Source: Ehretia macrophylla
Lineage: Eukaryota > Streptophyta > Magnoliopsida > Boraginales > Ehretiaceae
Length of the DNA: 64,000 nucleotides
Assembly: GCA_037974665.1 (NCBI GenBank)
Contig: CM075782.1
Location: 45,109,851 to 45,173,850, forward strand
Direction of reading: 5' to 3'
Made by a program: the position numbers and the translations under genes. Under the pieces are notes generated by a model. It did no database searches and was not told the DNA's origin. It saw only the letters and a list, made by a program, of their open reading frames with translations. Below are positions 53,413-64,000 of the stretch, piece after piece (the first letter of the stretch is position 1; the number at the start of each line of letters is the position of its first letter).

Positions 53413-55539
53413 TTGAATTGTTGCATTATAATGGATGGAATAGGATATTCACATCAATTTTCTCATGCATCATACCATATAGGATTTATGGATACTGAAT
53501 ATATGAACAACTTTCTTAATTTTCCTACTTTAAGTGACTCATATTTAGATGAAACAGAAACACCTGACGACTTTAATAATACCCCTCCAATGCCTACACC
53601 AACATCTACTATAGTCACAGATACATCTAATAAACGTCGTAAACGTGAATTAACTTCAAAGGTTTGGGAATATTTTGATAAGTTTCCTGATCAAGGAGAG
53701 GCAATTTGTAAACTTTGTCGCATGAATTATAAATTTAAGTCTGATACTGGTACTAGTAGAATGATTAGACATATTAGAGATAAGCACCAAACTCCTTAAA
53801 ATTCTAAAAAATTAAAACAAACAATTATTAATCCTACCACTGGGTCACTTTTTTGATATTCACACGCTACTACACGATGGGAAATGGCAAATATGGTTAG
53901 TAGCTAAGGCTTACCTTTTACCCATGGTTCAACTGATCAAGTAAGATCTTTTTGTCAAAATGCTTTAAATCATGCTTTTAAATCTATTCCTACAAGCACA
54001 CTCATAAAATATATTTTTAATCAACAAAAAAATTATAGAAATATTAGAATTTCCACTCTTGCATCTCTTCCTATTAAAGTAGCTCTAACTTCTGATATGT
54101 GGACAACAAAAACTGGTTTGAGTATTCTTTGTGTGACATGTCATTGGATCGATATAGATTGGAATATGCAAAAGAGAATTATAAGTTTTCAATTAGTAGA
54201 AGATAAATATAGTGTTGAATGTATAGCAAGTTATATTATTCAAGTTGCACGTGAATATCAAATTGATAATAAAATACTTAACATATCATTGGACAATGCT
54301 AGTAACATGTCTGGAACTATTAAGCCATTAATGGCACAATTTCAAGCCACATATAACAGTAAAATTTTTCACAATAGATGTGCATGCCATGTTTTAAATT
54401 TGTGTGTTCAAAGTGGCTTAACCATAATAAATGGAGCTATTAGCAATATTAGAGATGCTATTTATTTTATCAATTTTTCGACTCATAGAAAAGTGGAATT
54501 TAAAAGTTTAAGCAAAGCTAATAAGAATAAACCACTAAAATTATGATTAGATATTCCAAATAGGTGGAATTCTACATATAGCATGTTAAAAAGGGCCATT
54601 ACATATGAAGATGAAATTACTGATTTAAATAATAAAAATTACCGAAGAAATTGGTTAGCAATTGAGGATTGGGAAATTGCGAAAAAGGTAGTAGAATTTT
54701 TAGGACCATTTTTTGAAGCAACTTGTTTATTTTCTGGTTCTTATTATCCAACTTATAATATTTGTCTTCCTCAATTGGTTACTATCGTTGAACATATGAA
54801 TTCATATAGAGAAGATAATATTCTCACCAACATTATACCAATCATGGAAGAAAAGTTTTTTATATATTATGAAGATTTTCCATATTTGTATTGTATTGGT
54901 GTAGCTTTAGATCCTCGAGTTAAAATTGGTGGAGTATAAGTTTTTATTAAACTTTTGTTTGAATATGGTAATAGGCGTAAGAATGAGAATGAAATTAAAG
55001 AAATTATGAACGAAATTAATAAAATATTGAACATTTTATATACTCGTTATCAGGATAAATACTATAATGCTAATGTTAGATCTCACCCTCCAACTCATAG
55101 TTTAAATACTTCATCTAGTAATTCAAATAAAAGTGCTTATGAGGTACTTAAAAAAAATAAAGCTTCAAGTTCAACTTCTTCTGGACTTAATGAATTAGTT
55201 TTTTATTTACAAATTAATACTGAGGACGATGAAGAAGGATTTGATGTTTTAAAATGGTGGCAAACACATGAACGTCAATATCCCATTCTCGCCACCATGG
55301 CTTGTGATATACTAATGGTTCATGTGTCCACAGTTGCTTCTGAAAGTACTTTTAGCGAAGGAAAAAAATAACTATCAGAACGAAGGAGTAGATTGGCAGG
55401 TAGGATGTTGGAAGTACTTGTGTGTATGAAGGACTGGACTGATGCTGAAAGACGTATACAAGGATTGTCAAAGATGGAAGAAGATATGTACTCTGAGGGA
55501 TCCAGCTCACCTAATGAAGATCTCGAATATCAATTGTAG
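53413..55539 (+). pseudogene. hAT transposase (zf-BED, RICESLEEPER type), nonsense-riddled
   Basis: A single reading frame carries the whole protein: a BED zinc finger (CKLCRMNYKF ... RHIRDKH), the RNase H-like core (ALTSDMWTTKTGL, LDNASNM, CACHVLNLCVQSGL, NRWNSTYSMLKR, LDPRVKI) and a C-terminal hAT dimerisation region (WWQTHERQYPILATMACDIL, VSTVASESTFS), ending at TAG 55537-55539. Six in-frame stops (53797, 53854, 53905, 54544, 54937, 55369) interrupt it, yet no net frameshift is seen over about 2.1 kb. In active elements this enzyme cuts and rejoins the element ends in the nucleus. This copy cannot make full-length protein. Confidence 0.93.
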
Positions 55540-56364
55540 GAAGAAAAATATTTTTAAAGAAAACAAAAAATTAAAACATTAATTTGTAATAGTTTTATTT
55601 ATTTTACAACTAAAAATAATTAGTTTAAATATAATATTTTTGTTTTTATTTTTGTATTATTTTTCATATCAATTTTTAATTTTTGTAAGTTCAAAGTTTT
55701 AACTTAGTAACATTTTATGTTATTTTTAAAAATTTCTATTGCCTCAGGATTTTGAAATTCATTGATATATATTGTTTATTTTTTTTGCTTAAAAACATGG
55801 GCTGGCCCGAACTCAACCCAATTAACCCATTTAACCCAGATAAAGTTAATGAATTGAGTTGAGTTTGCATTTTTTCAATTTCAACCCAACCCAACCCAGA
55901 TAATAACGAACTAGACTAACCCAACCCATTTATTAATTGGGTTAAATGAATTCACGGGTCGAGCTGGCCCAGCTCGGCTCAAATAACATGTTGAGTCATA
56001 GGTTCTAAAATTATGGTGAAGTTTAACTTTTTGTTTAACAATTACTAAGATCTTTGACTATAATTGCTTTTCAAAAATTATACTATTCCTATATATTATA
56101 TTCTTCTTCTTCGATCGTATGTGTAGACAACTGCTACTTAATCGTCCTTGATCTTTAGCATTTTTTATAATTAAATTATTTATATTTCAAAATTAACCTT
56201 TTTGTCCTTTAACTTTATATCCTATGCCCCAATTAGCCCTTGGCTCCAATTCATTCAAAATAGCGATGTTTTTGCCATGTGTGATACATGTGTTGCCCAA
56301 CTCTGAGATACTTAAGGGTTTATTTTTGTCTAACCATGTCTAATTTCACCTTATATCCTCTGTA

Positions 56365-56693
56365 CAGCGGCGGAGCCACACTAGGGCAAGTGGGGGCTGC
56401 AGCCCCTACTGATCTAGAATAACGTTAAAAATTTTATGTATTTTTGAGAAAAAAAATTAAAATATCTATGTATTTTTAGTTAAAAAAATTAATTAGCCCC
56501 CACTGAAAGAAAAAATGAAGTCATATGTTGACAAATTATAAAATTTTATGTATTTTTTAGGAAAAAAATTAAAATATCTTTGTATTTTTAGTTAAAAAAA
56601 TTAATTAGCCCCCACTGAAAAAAAAATAAAATCATATAGTAAAAAATTATTTATTTTAGCCCCCATTGATAAAAATTCCTGGCTCCGCCCCTG
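56365..56693. mobile_element. 329-bp hAT-type MITE
   Basis: It begins CAGCGGCGGAGCCA and ends TGGCTCCGCCCCTG (inverted), flanked by the 8-bp duplication CCTCTGTA at 56357-56364 and 56694-56701. The undisturbed paralogue near 52140 reads 'cctctgtatatatacaat'. The interior contains two to three tandem copies of about 120 bp ('attagcccccactgaaa', 'aattttatgtattttt'). It is non-coding and depends on a transposase from elsewhere. Confidence 0.93.
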
Positions 56694-59140
56694 CCTCTGT
56701 ATATATACAATTTTGGGCATTCTTCATTTAGGGCTTACATAGAAAAAAGAAAAAAGAAAAAGACTTAATACACATATACATATACACTCCATTTTAGTAG
56801 CCATAAATTATGATATTTTTATTTTAAACATTTTTCATTTCATTTTTGGATTATAAAAGAAACCCATATTACGATTAATCAAAAAGATCAATTTTTTCTA
56901 CTGATATTAAAAACTTGCAAAAAATCAAGATACCTAGATTATGTAAAATCAAAATAAGAATAAAAATTTGAAAAAAAATTACAAAATAAATAATTTAAAT
57001 CGAGGCTAGCTAAATCAGTTACTCAATTATTACAACTCTTCTTAGAGAACGACAAAAAAAAACCATGTCCACAAAAGCATGTGTCTACAAAACTTGTTTC
57101 ACATGTGTTGTTTTCGTTGATTGTTTTTAAAAATTATATTGAGAAATGTGCTCTCAATAACAAAAAAATAAAAACACATTTTTTATGTTTTCAAATGTTC
57201 TTGTTTCTTCCCCCCACATCCTATTTTAGTTAAATTAATAATTTAATTAATTAATTAATTAATAAATAAATAATAATTAACTTAACAATTAATAATTAAT
57301 TTAATAATTAAGAATTTTACAAAATTTTAGTTTAAGTAGTAATTAATATATAAAATTAATTAAATTATCAAGTTAATTAATAAGGTAACAATTTAAAAAA
57401 TTAACTGATTTAACAAGTTAATTAATAATTTTATTAATTTTTTTAAGTTGGTAGTGTTAATAAATTAATACTTAATTAATTAATTAATAATGGATTGAAT
57501 TATGAATTTAAAATTTATTATTCATTAATTAAAAATTTTATTAACTATCAATTTAAGTTAACAATTAGTTAATAAATTAATTAAAATTAAATGAGTAAAC
57601 AATTAAATTAGTAAATAAACTAAAGTTAATAATTCAAAATCAAATTAATAAAATTATAAACATTAATTAATTAAAATTTTATTAACTATCAATTTAATTA
57701 ATTTATTAATAGCTTTAAAATAATCAATTTAATAAAAAAATTAGTTCAATAAAAGAAAATATATAATTATAAGAATATCTTCATTTTAAAAACTTGTTCA
57801 AATAACAATTATACTCAAACAAATTTTCTGTTATTTTATTCTTAAAAATTGTTTTTAAAAACTATTTTAAAAAAAAACAAAAACACTTCCAAATATATCC
57901 AATTTCAGCCACTTTTTTATTTGAAGGGTAAATTACATCCGTCGTCCTTTTTTTTGTTCTAAATAAGCAAGTGTATTCCATTTCATATCAACAAATTGAA
58001 AAACAAAGTTACAAAAACGTGTCCTTTCAAAAGGTATAATCGATCACCTCCTTAATCTTTCAGTTTTTACAAATTTTCCTATTCAAGTCACATGTTCTGA
58101 AACTATGGTGAAGTTTAACTTTTTGTCTAACAATTACTAAAATCTTCAACTCTAACTGCTTTTCGAAAAGGATACTATTCCCATGTATTATATTCTTCCT
58201 CTTCGAACATATGTCGTAGACAACTACCCCTTAATCATCCTTGGTCTTTAGCATTTTTCATAATTAAATTCTTCATATTTCAAAATGAATATTTTTGTCC
58301 TTTAACTTTATATCCCGTGCCCCAATTAGCCCTTGGCTTCAATTCCTTCAAAATAGCAATGTTTTTTCCATGTGTGATGCACGTGTTGCCCAAATCTTAA
58401 ATATTTAAGTGTTTATTTTTGTCTAACCATGTATAAATTCACCTTATATCCTCTGTATATATACAATTTTGGGCATTCTTCATTTAGGGCTTACATAGAA
58501 AAAAGAAAAAAAGCCTTAATACACGTATACATATACACTCCATTTTAGCAGCCATAAATTATGATATTTTTATTTTTAACATTTTTCATTTCATTTTTGG
58601 ATTATAAAAGGAACTCAGATTTCGATTAATCAAAAAGATCAATTTTTTCTAATGATATTAAAAACTTGCAAAAAATTAAGATACCTAGATTATGTAAAAT
58701 AAAAATTAAAATAAAAATTTGAACAAAATTTACAAAATAAATAATTTAAATCGAGGCTAGCTAAATTGACTACTCAAATGTTAAAACTCTTCTTAGAGAA
58801 CGACAAAAAAAAAAAAAACCATGTCCACAAAAGCGTGTGCTTGAAAGTAAGAAATAGGAGGGCCACTCTTTTCGTTACCCGAAACCATCTATGCCCCTGT
58901 TTAACACGACATCGTATCATCTTGCTTTCAAGATTATTCGAGTGGCCAACTTACAAGGGCCAAAATGTAATTTTCCTAAAATTTATCCCCATCATCATCA
59001 GTGGATAGAGATTGATTTCCATTGTCAAGAAGAAACACATCAAATTAGGGTTTCTTCTTGTACAATTCATCTCTATTCTGTGCTGCACATCTATACAAAT
59101 ATATATATTTTTGACATTTTCCACACCTTTATATAAAAAA

Positions 59141-62100
59141 ATGAGTCCAATGACGTCACGGCCATGCCTAGATGACGATCGCAGTTCGCCGTGCTCATCA
59201 CCTCAAATGCAGCACAGGTAATATCAAATTCTTTTAATTTTATTCTCAATTGCTCATCTATGAAACTCTTAATCCTTTTTTAATTGAGAAATTGAGCTAG
59301 TTGACGATTATTTTTTATTTTTGTATTTATTTATTTTATTTTATTTTCGTTGTTCTCGTGGTGTAAAATTATTGTGCAGTTGGAGCTAGAATTTGAGGAA
59401 ATTATGATAATTATGCACTAAGTGAGCTTGATGTATTGCGTGCATGCGAGTATGTGTCTCTGTGTGTGTGTGTGTGTTTTCTGAAATTGTGATAATCTAA
59501 AATTTTGAGCTAGCTGACGATTTATTTGATTTATTTTTTTAACACTTTTATCTATTTTTATATAAATAAAATAAAGTCAAATGACGATTGTAACCTCAAA
59601 TTCTTTCATTTTCTTCTCAATCGCTCGTCTATGAAACTCTTGAACTTTGTAATTGAAAATTTGAGCTAGCTGGCGATTAATTTTGTATGTTTTTTTTTTT
59701 TTTTTTTGTTTAATTTCGTGTGTAAAATTTTTTATGCAATTGGCGCTGAAATTGCATGAATTTGTGATAATTATACACCAATTATGCTTAATTTATTGTG
59801 TGCCTGCTAGTGTGTGTTTGTGGATGTAGGCATGTTATGGCTTCTCAACTACTTAACTACGAATTTGTAAACCAGTGCATTGATTATTGAAGATTTTGAG
59901 CTACCTGGAGATTAATTTCTAACTATTTATTATTCCAATTTCTTGTATTAAAATTATTATGCAATTGGAGCTAGGGTTTCAACACATTATGATACTTGAC
60001 ACTGATTGAGCCTAATTTATTGTGTGCATGCAAGTGTGTCTCTCTGTATGTGTGTGTGTGTGTCTCTTTGGAAACTATTGACATTATAAGTGAGTGGTGT
60101 AAGCAATGCAATTATCATCACTTTTTGCATACAAAATTTTGAGCTCGCCAATATATTTTTACTGTTTTCTTATTCCTTCAATTAATTTTTTGTACAAAAA
60201 TTAGTATGCAATTGGAGCTGGGTCTTCATGAAATTATGTTATTCTGACACCAATTCAGCCTAATTTATTGCGTGCATGTGAGTGTGTGTGTATCTTTCTT
60301 TCCTTCTGAAATTATTTACTTATTATGATTTGAGTGTGTAAGTAATGCTATCTATCATCACATTTTCCATTTTTCCATAGGCATGAAGAGTATTTTTAAG
60401 TTTGCTGAACTAAATTGAGAATTGGTTGACTGAGTTGTAGCTGTGCTTTGCTGCTTTGCTTTTCAAATTCTAAAATTAAGTTGCTAAATATAATCAGAAA
60501 ACTGAGGTATCAATGAGTGCAACATTATTTACACAGCTCAAATTTTGATTCTCCAGCATTTTCTCACTTTTAGAGTTCAACGTCGCTGTCTCATGTGTTT
60601 TGCTTCTTTTTTTTTTTTTTTTTCGGGGTTCCCTAATTAATGTATGATTTGATGATTTGGCATGTTTATGTACTTTATAGGGTAGAGTAATGTTTTACTT
60701 ATATATTGTGTGGCATCTCTGTATACAATTGTTCTGATATGGTTGATGTAAATGGAGGAGGTGGAAGGGGGCAGATTCACATGGGTCATAGTGTTGTATC
60801 TTGTTATGTTGTTGGTTTAAGAAAAAATCTTATGGAGGCCTGGATCCACGGAGGGGCATTATTATGGGTGATGGATAGGTTTGTTACGGGTATGGAGTGT
60901 GGGGGTTGCCTGTGCTCGCTGCTTGGGATTTTGATGATGGGCGTTAACCAATTGGTTTTGGAAGTGGTCTATAGCTTGGAAATTCTAATGATCGTTTTGA
61001 AACCTTGACGAGGTTCGAAGATAAAAATTTGACATGTTACTGAAAGATAATCACAGAAAGGGATACATTCTTTTTGATTTTTGGTGATCATTCTTTAGAT
61101 GATACTCCTAATATTAATTTATTTTCCTTGTTATTTTAACCAGTGTTGGGAATGTCTTCCATTTGTTAGCACGAAGAGAGGTGTCACCCAGAACAAAATG
61201 CTGTCCGAAAAGACAGTGGGGGAAAGCTCCAAAGCATATTCATGTGTGCGGAGTTAAAGGGGATGCTGTCAGAGATGCAAGGCGTGGCCTGTATTCTTGG
61301 TATTAATGCACTTCAGCTGAATATTTTCCTGTCTTCTTTTGCTGGAGTTCAAGTGGATTTCACTCTTGTTGTTCTTGCAAAAGATAGAACCATTTTAAGA
61401 AATAATATGTTTTTTACAGGGTAGAAGCAGAGTCTTTGAGGCATTTGTCCGGAGAATATTGTGCTTTGGTGCCTTCCCCAAGGTCAACTATTGCGGCAGC
61501 ATTCAGTCCTGATGGGAAGAGGCTTGCATCTACACAGTAGGCTATTCTTCTTGTTTCTTGTCTCTCTCAAGTAGATATTTTCTATAGTAGCTCACTTTGA
61601 TCTGTATGCCTTTTACTTTGGCAGTGGTGATCACACGGTAAAGATAATTGATGGCCAAAGTGGACACTGCTTGAAGGTGTTCAGTGGTCACCGAAGAACA
61701 CCGTGGGTGGTAAGTTATTATGTGATTGTGCACCAAATGAGCAGCTCTTCTCCATCCCCCAACTCACACATGAACAACCAAAGAACAGTATGCTATTTGC
61801 TAATCTAGGATGCCTGAGATAATATACTTCCAATGAAATGCAACTTCTCGTTTACCCTTCCACCTTGAACTTTGTGTGCAGACACCAAGAATGATGTAAA
61901 GAGACTAAGTTTTTTACTCCCTTTTATATTATAAAACATGTAGGTACTTTGTCCTTGTTAGGTCAGATATTATATAATATTTACTCAGATATTATATAAT
62001 AATTAGGACAAGTGTAAGTTGTTCAAGATGATCTGTATGACCTTTAACCATTCATATCTTCTGTTGTTTTTGAGTAGCATCTCCTCTATTTAAATGGATT

Positions 62101-63865
62101 TGACCTAGCAAATGCCAATTGGGGTTTTCCGTTATTGAGGTCAGGGCCTCAGGGGTACATATGAAATTGTGCTTCACTTTGCTTCTATATGCTTTTTTTC
62201 TGCTGCATTGATTTACTTTTGGAGATTTTACAGGTTAGGTTCCATCCATGGCATCCAGCTGTTCTTGCAAGTGGAAGCTTGGATCATGAAGTTCGTTTAT
62301 GGGATGCAAACACATCAGAGTGCATAGGATCTCACAATTTCTGTAATTCTACGCTTCCTTCCTGCCTGTTGTCCTTTCTTCTAGCATGCCTCTGTATTGC
62401 TGAGTCTTCTGGGATTTTCAGTTGTTTACCTATGATCACTCTTTTTCTCCTCTATCGTAGACCGTCCGATTGCTTCCATTGCTTTTCATGCTGAAGGAGA
62501 ACTTCTTGCCGTGGCATCAGGTCACAAGGTGTTGATCATTTATATTATATGGTTTCCTATAATATTGTCTTTGCTCTTACAAATCTCCTGCAGTTGCAAA
62601 TTTGTTGTGGTTGTATCTTTATTCTGCTATCAACTAGATTGACAGTTAAACTTTAAATTCAGCTCTATCTATGGCACTACAATCAGAGTGGGGAAGCTCC
62701 ATCACCTACCATGGTATTGAAGACAAGACGTTCACTTCGTGCTGTACATTTTCATCCACACGGTGCGCCTTTTCTTTTGACAGCTGAGGTTAGATTCTTC
62801 TCACCAAATCCCTTATGGTTGCCCAATTTGATTGTCTTGTAAACTACATAACTGAACTGATGTGCAGGTCAATGATCTTGACTCATCGGATTCGTCAGTT
62901 GATAGGGCTACATCTCTGGGTTGCCTGCATTATCCTCCACCTGCTGTATATATGGCAAATGTGCATTCCAGTGATCGTCACAGTCTGGCAGCTGAACTGC
63001 CTCTTATGCCTTTACCTTTCTTGTGTCCCATTTCATTTGCAAGAGATGATTCGAGTGAGGATACTCAGGTCCAAAATAGGGTTGGTGGTGCAAATAGAAT
63101 TCAAGCAGTCTCTTCTGCTTCAATGCAGTTTCAAGTGGATGCAAATCTAACAGAACAGAATGATCATAGCACATCTACCATGGAAATGTCTCCAGTACCC
63201 AACACATATGATGAGATGCCAGACATCATCACTAATTATCCTCCCAGTGCAATGCAAAGTTCTATTCATGATACTCCTCTAGACACTGGAGTACCAGCTG
63301 AGGTGCGGCATGTAGAAGACTACCGGCATAGTTGTTCAGCTGACCAGGATATGTCAGTTTTCCAATCTCTTGTGATCCCAGAGTCGATCTCCACCATGTC
63401 AGATCCCACTGGCTTCAAAGAACACGGAAATTTACCTACAAGACATGACACCATACATCACAAGTATCCTTCTTGCAATTATGGCTTGGATTCTACTGTA
63501 TCAACATCAAAGTCTCTTAAATATGACCTGGAGCTTCCACAGACTTCTTTTCCGCATAATATGAATGGATCCGTGGTGCCTGAAAGTTCTAGTTCTGGGG
63601 ATCATTCCTTGCACGCTCACTTTGTTTCTGCACCTGAAGTTGGGCCACACCCGGTTTTGTATAATAATCCACGTGAAAGAGTTAACACTGTTCCAATTAT
63701 TAGTAGAATAGAATCTGAACTTTCTGTATCACTTGCCGCCACAGCAGCTGCAGAGTTGCCCTGCACTGTGAAGCTAAGAGTATGGCCGCATGATATAGAA
63801 CATCCTTGTGCACCCCTAAGTGTTGAAAGATGCCGCCTGACAATACCACATGCTGTTCTTTGCAG
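59141..63865 (+). CDS. WD40-repeat protein, AMBRA1-like plant family, 5' part
   Basis: Exons with consistent phases: 59141-59217, 61144-61299, 61420-61536, 61625-61709, 62234-62342, 62461-62528, 62663-62788 and 62868-63865. The GT after 63865 leads into an intron cut by the window end, so the 3' part is missing. The visible 578 residues start MSPMTSRPCLDDDRSSPCSS, then NVFHLLARREVSPRTK and several WD40 blades (AAFSPDGKRLASTHGDHTVK, VLASGSLDHEVRLWD, IAFHAEGELLAVASGHKLYL, AVHFHPHGAPFLLTA). The sequence DHEVRLWD fits the DWD/WDxR motif used to bind DDB1 in CUL4 E3 ligases. A long Ser-rich, probably disordered stretch follows. Family from memory: plant transducin/WD40 proteins related to animal AMBRA1 (Arabidopsis At5g43930 and At1g04140 type). 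No stop or frame problem is seen. Function in plants is inferred. Confidence 0.88.
59230..60340. repeat. tandem repeats inside intron 1 of the WD40 gene
   Basis: Four diverged units of roughly 230-370 bp share 'attttgagctagctgacgat', 'atgcaattggagctg', 'gataattatgcac.aattgagc', 'ttattgtgtgcatgcaagtg' and a (TG)n tract. Unit starts are near 59285, 59650, 59890 and 60135. They account for most of the 1.9-kb intron. The plus-strand frame at 60706-61008 in the same intron is unassigned. Confidence 0.75.
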
Positions 63866-64000
63866 GTACAGTTAAAGTTATCCGACTCCTATAATTTAGT
63901 TATAGTTCTCTAGGAAAGGAGTTCTTGTCTAGTGCTAAGAACTACGTCCATTTTGACCCTCAAATTGGCAAAATTTTCTTGTTAATGTTGTTTAGGTCTT

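Larger units (their letters stand above)
52394..55994 (+). mobile_element. hAT transposon, 3.6 kb, with 8-bp target duplication
   Basis: It is flanked by GTCATAGG at 52386-52393 and 55995-56002. Ends are inverted repeats: TTAACATGTTATTTGGGCTG on the left and, reverse-complemented, TCAACATGTTATTTGAGCCG on the right. Subterminal regions are packed with 'aacccaacccagttcaattc'-like words (52430-52700) and their complement-rich counterpart (55800-55980). The unoccupied paralogous site at about 51775-51790 reads 'gtcataggttctaaaac', confirming the exact insertion. It encodes one BED-finger hAT transposase, now with stops. Confidence 0.95.
50700..58840. repeat. nested tandem duplication upstream of the WD40 gene
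   Basis: Order of blocks: X (50700-51585, AT-rich), Y (51586-52165), Y again (52193-52393 plus 56003-56725, split by the hAT element and carrying the MITE), Z (56725-57080), X (57085-57890), Y (57896-58470), Z (58470-58840). X shares 'ctcaataacaaaaaaataaa'; Y shares 'ctttatatcc..tgccccaattagcccttgg'; Z shares 'aaatcgaggctagctaaat'. The unit X-Y-Z is about 1.75 kb. No coding content apart from the insertion. Confidence 0.85.

Noticed and set aside
60706..61008. 100-codon frame in WD40 intron 1
   Set aside because: No recognisable domain and it is not needed by the splice model. An alternative exon cannot be excluded, but there is no support.
62815..63150. 111-codon plus-strand frame overlapping WD40 exon 8
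   Set aside because: Different frame from the well-supported WD40 coding sequence and crosses its intron boundary; a shadow.

Overview
The window is nuclear DNA of a flowering plant, most likely a eudicot. It has split genes with GT-AG introns, an AT-rich background, plant-specific kinase and WD40 genes, plant CACTA, hAT, LINE and long terminal repeat (LTR) transposons, and a fragment of plastid DNA. The sequence alone does not fix the species. No rRNA, tRNA, CRISPR array, bacterial operon or phage was found.

Layout. From 1 to 1340 is the 3' end of a CACTA (En/Spm) transposon. From 1.3 to 9.9 kb is an intergenic graveyard: a truncated LINE with a 20-bp target duplication, a small unrecognised two-exon gene, an antisense pseudogene resembling the acidic domain of a TOC159-type chloroplast import receptor, a second LINE tail, a copia RNase H tail and LTR fragments. 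From about 9.9 to 27.1 kb is a second, decayed CACTA element. Its TNP2-type transposase gene is split by an LTR retrotransposon on the minus strand (10928-20875) that kept only gag, and one LTR of that element is itself split by a solo LTR (18080-20582). Each insertion has an exact 5-bp target duplication, so the order of events can be read. From 27.5 to 30.5 kb lie a 5'-truncated LINE with a poly(A) tail and a dead relative of the small gene at 3.8 kb.

From 30.5 to 38.9 kb is a segmental duplication around a decayed pfkB-type sugar kinase on the minus strand. From 39984 to 46643 is an apparently intact receptor-like kinase gene of the ALE2 type, on the minus strand with nine coding exons; its first intron holds a fragment of plastid rpl2. 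From 48.3 to 49.3 kb is a 1-kb element with terminal inverted repeats. From 50.7 to 58.8 kb is an AT-rich tandem duplication that trapped a 3.6-kb hAT transposon and a 329-bp hAT-type MITE, each with an 8-bp target duplication. From 59141 to the window end is the 5' part of a WD40-repeat gene, eight coding exons on the plus strand, running past the edge.

Two genes look functional: the ALE2-like kinase, expected to act in epidermal and cuticle signalling at the plasma membrane, and the AMBRA1-like WD40 protein, expected to be a CUL4-DDB1 type adaptor or scaffold. The small gene at 3.8 kb may be a third. Almost everything else is mobile DNA. I see no convincing undescribed biological system. 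The most informative structures are the triple nest, the gag-only retrotransposon, the pfkB duplication and the unidentified small gene with its dead relative.
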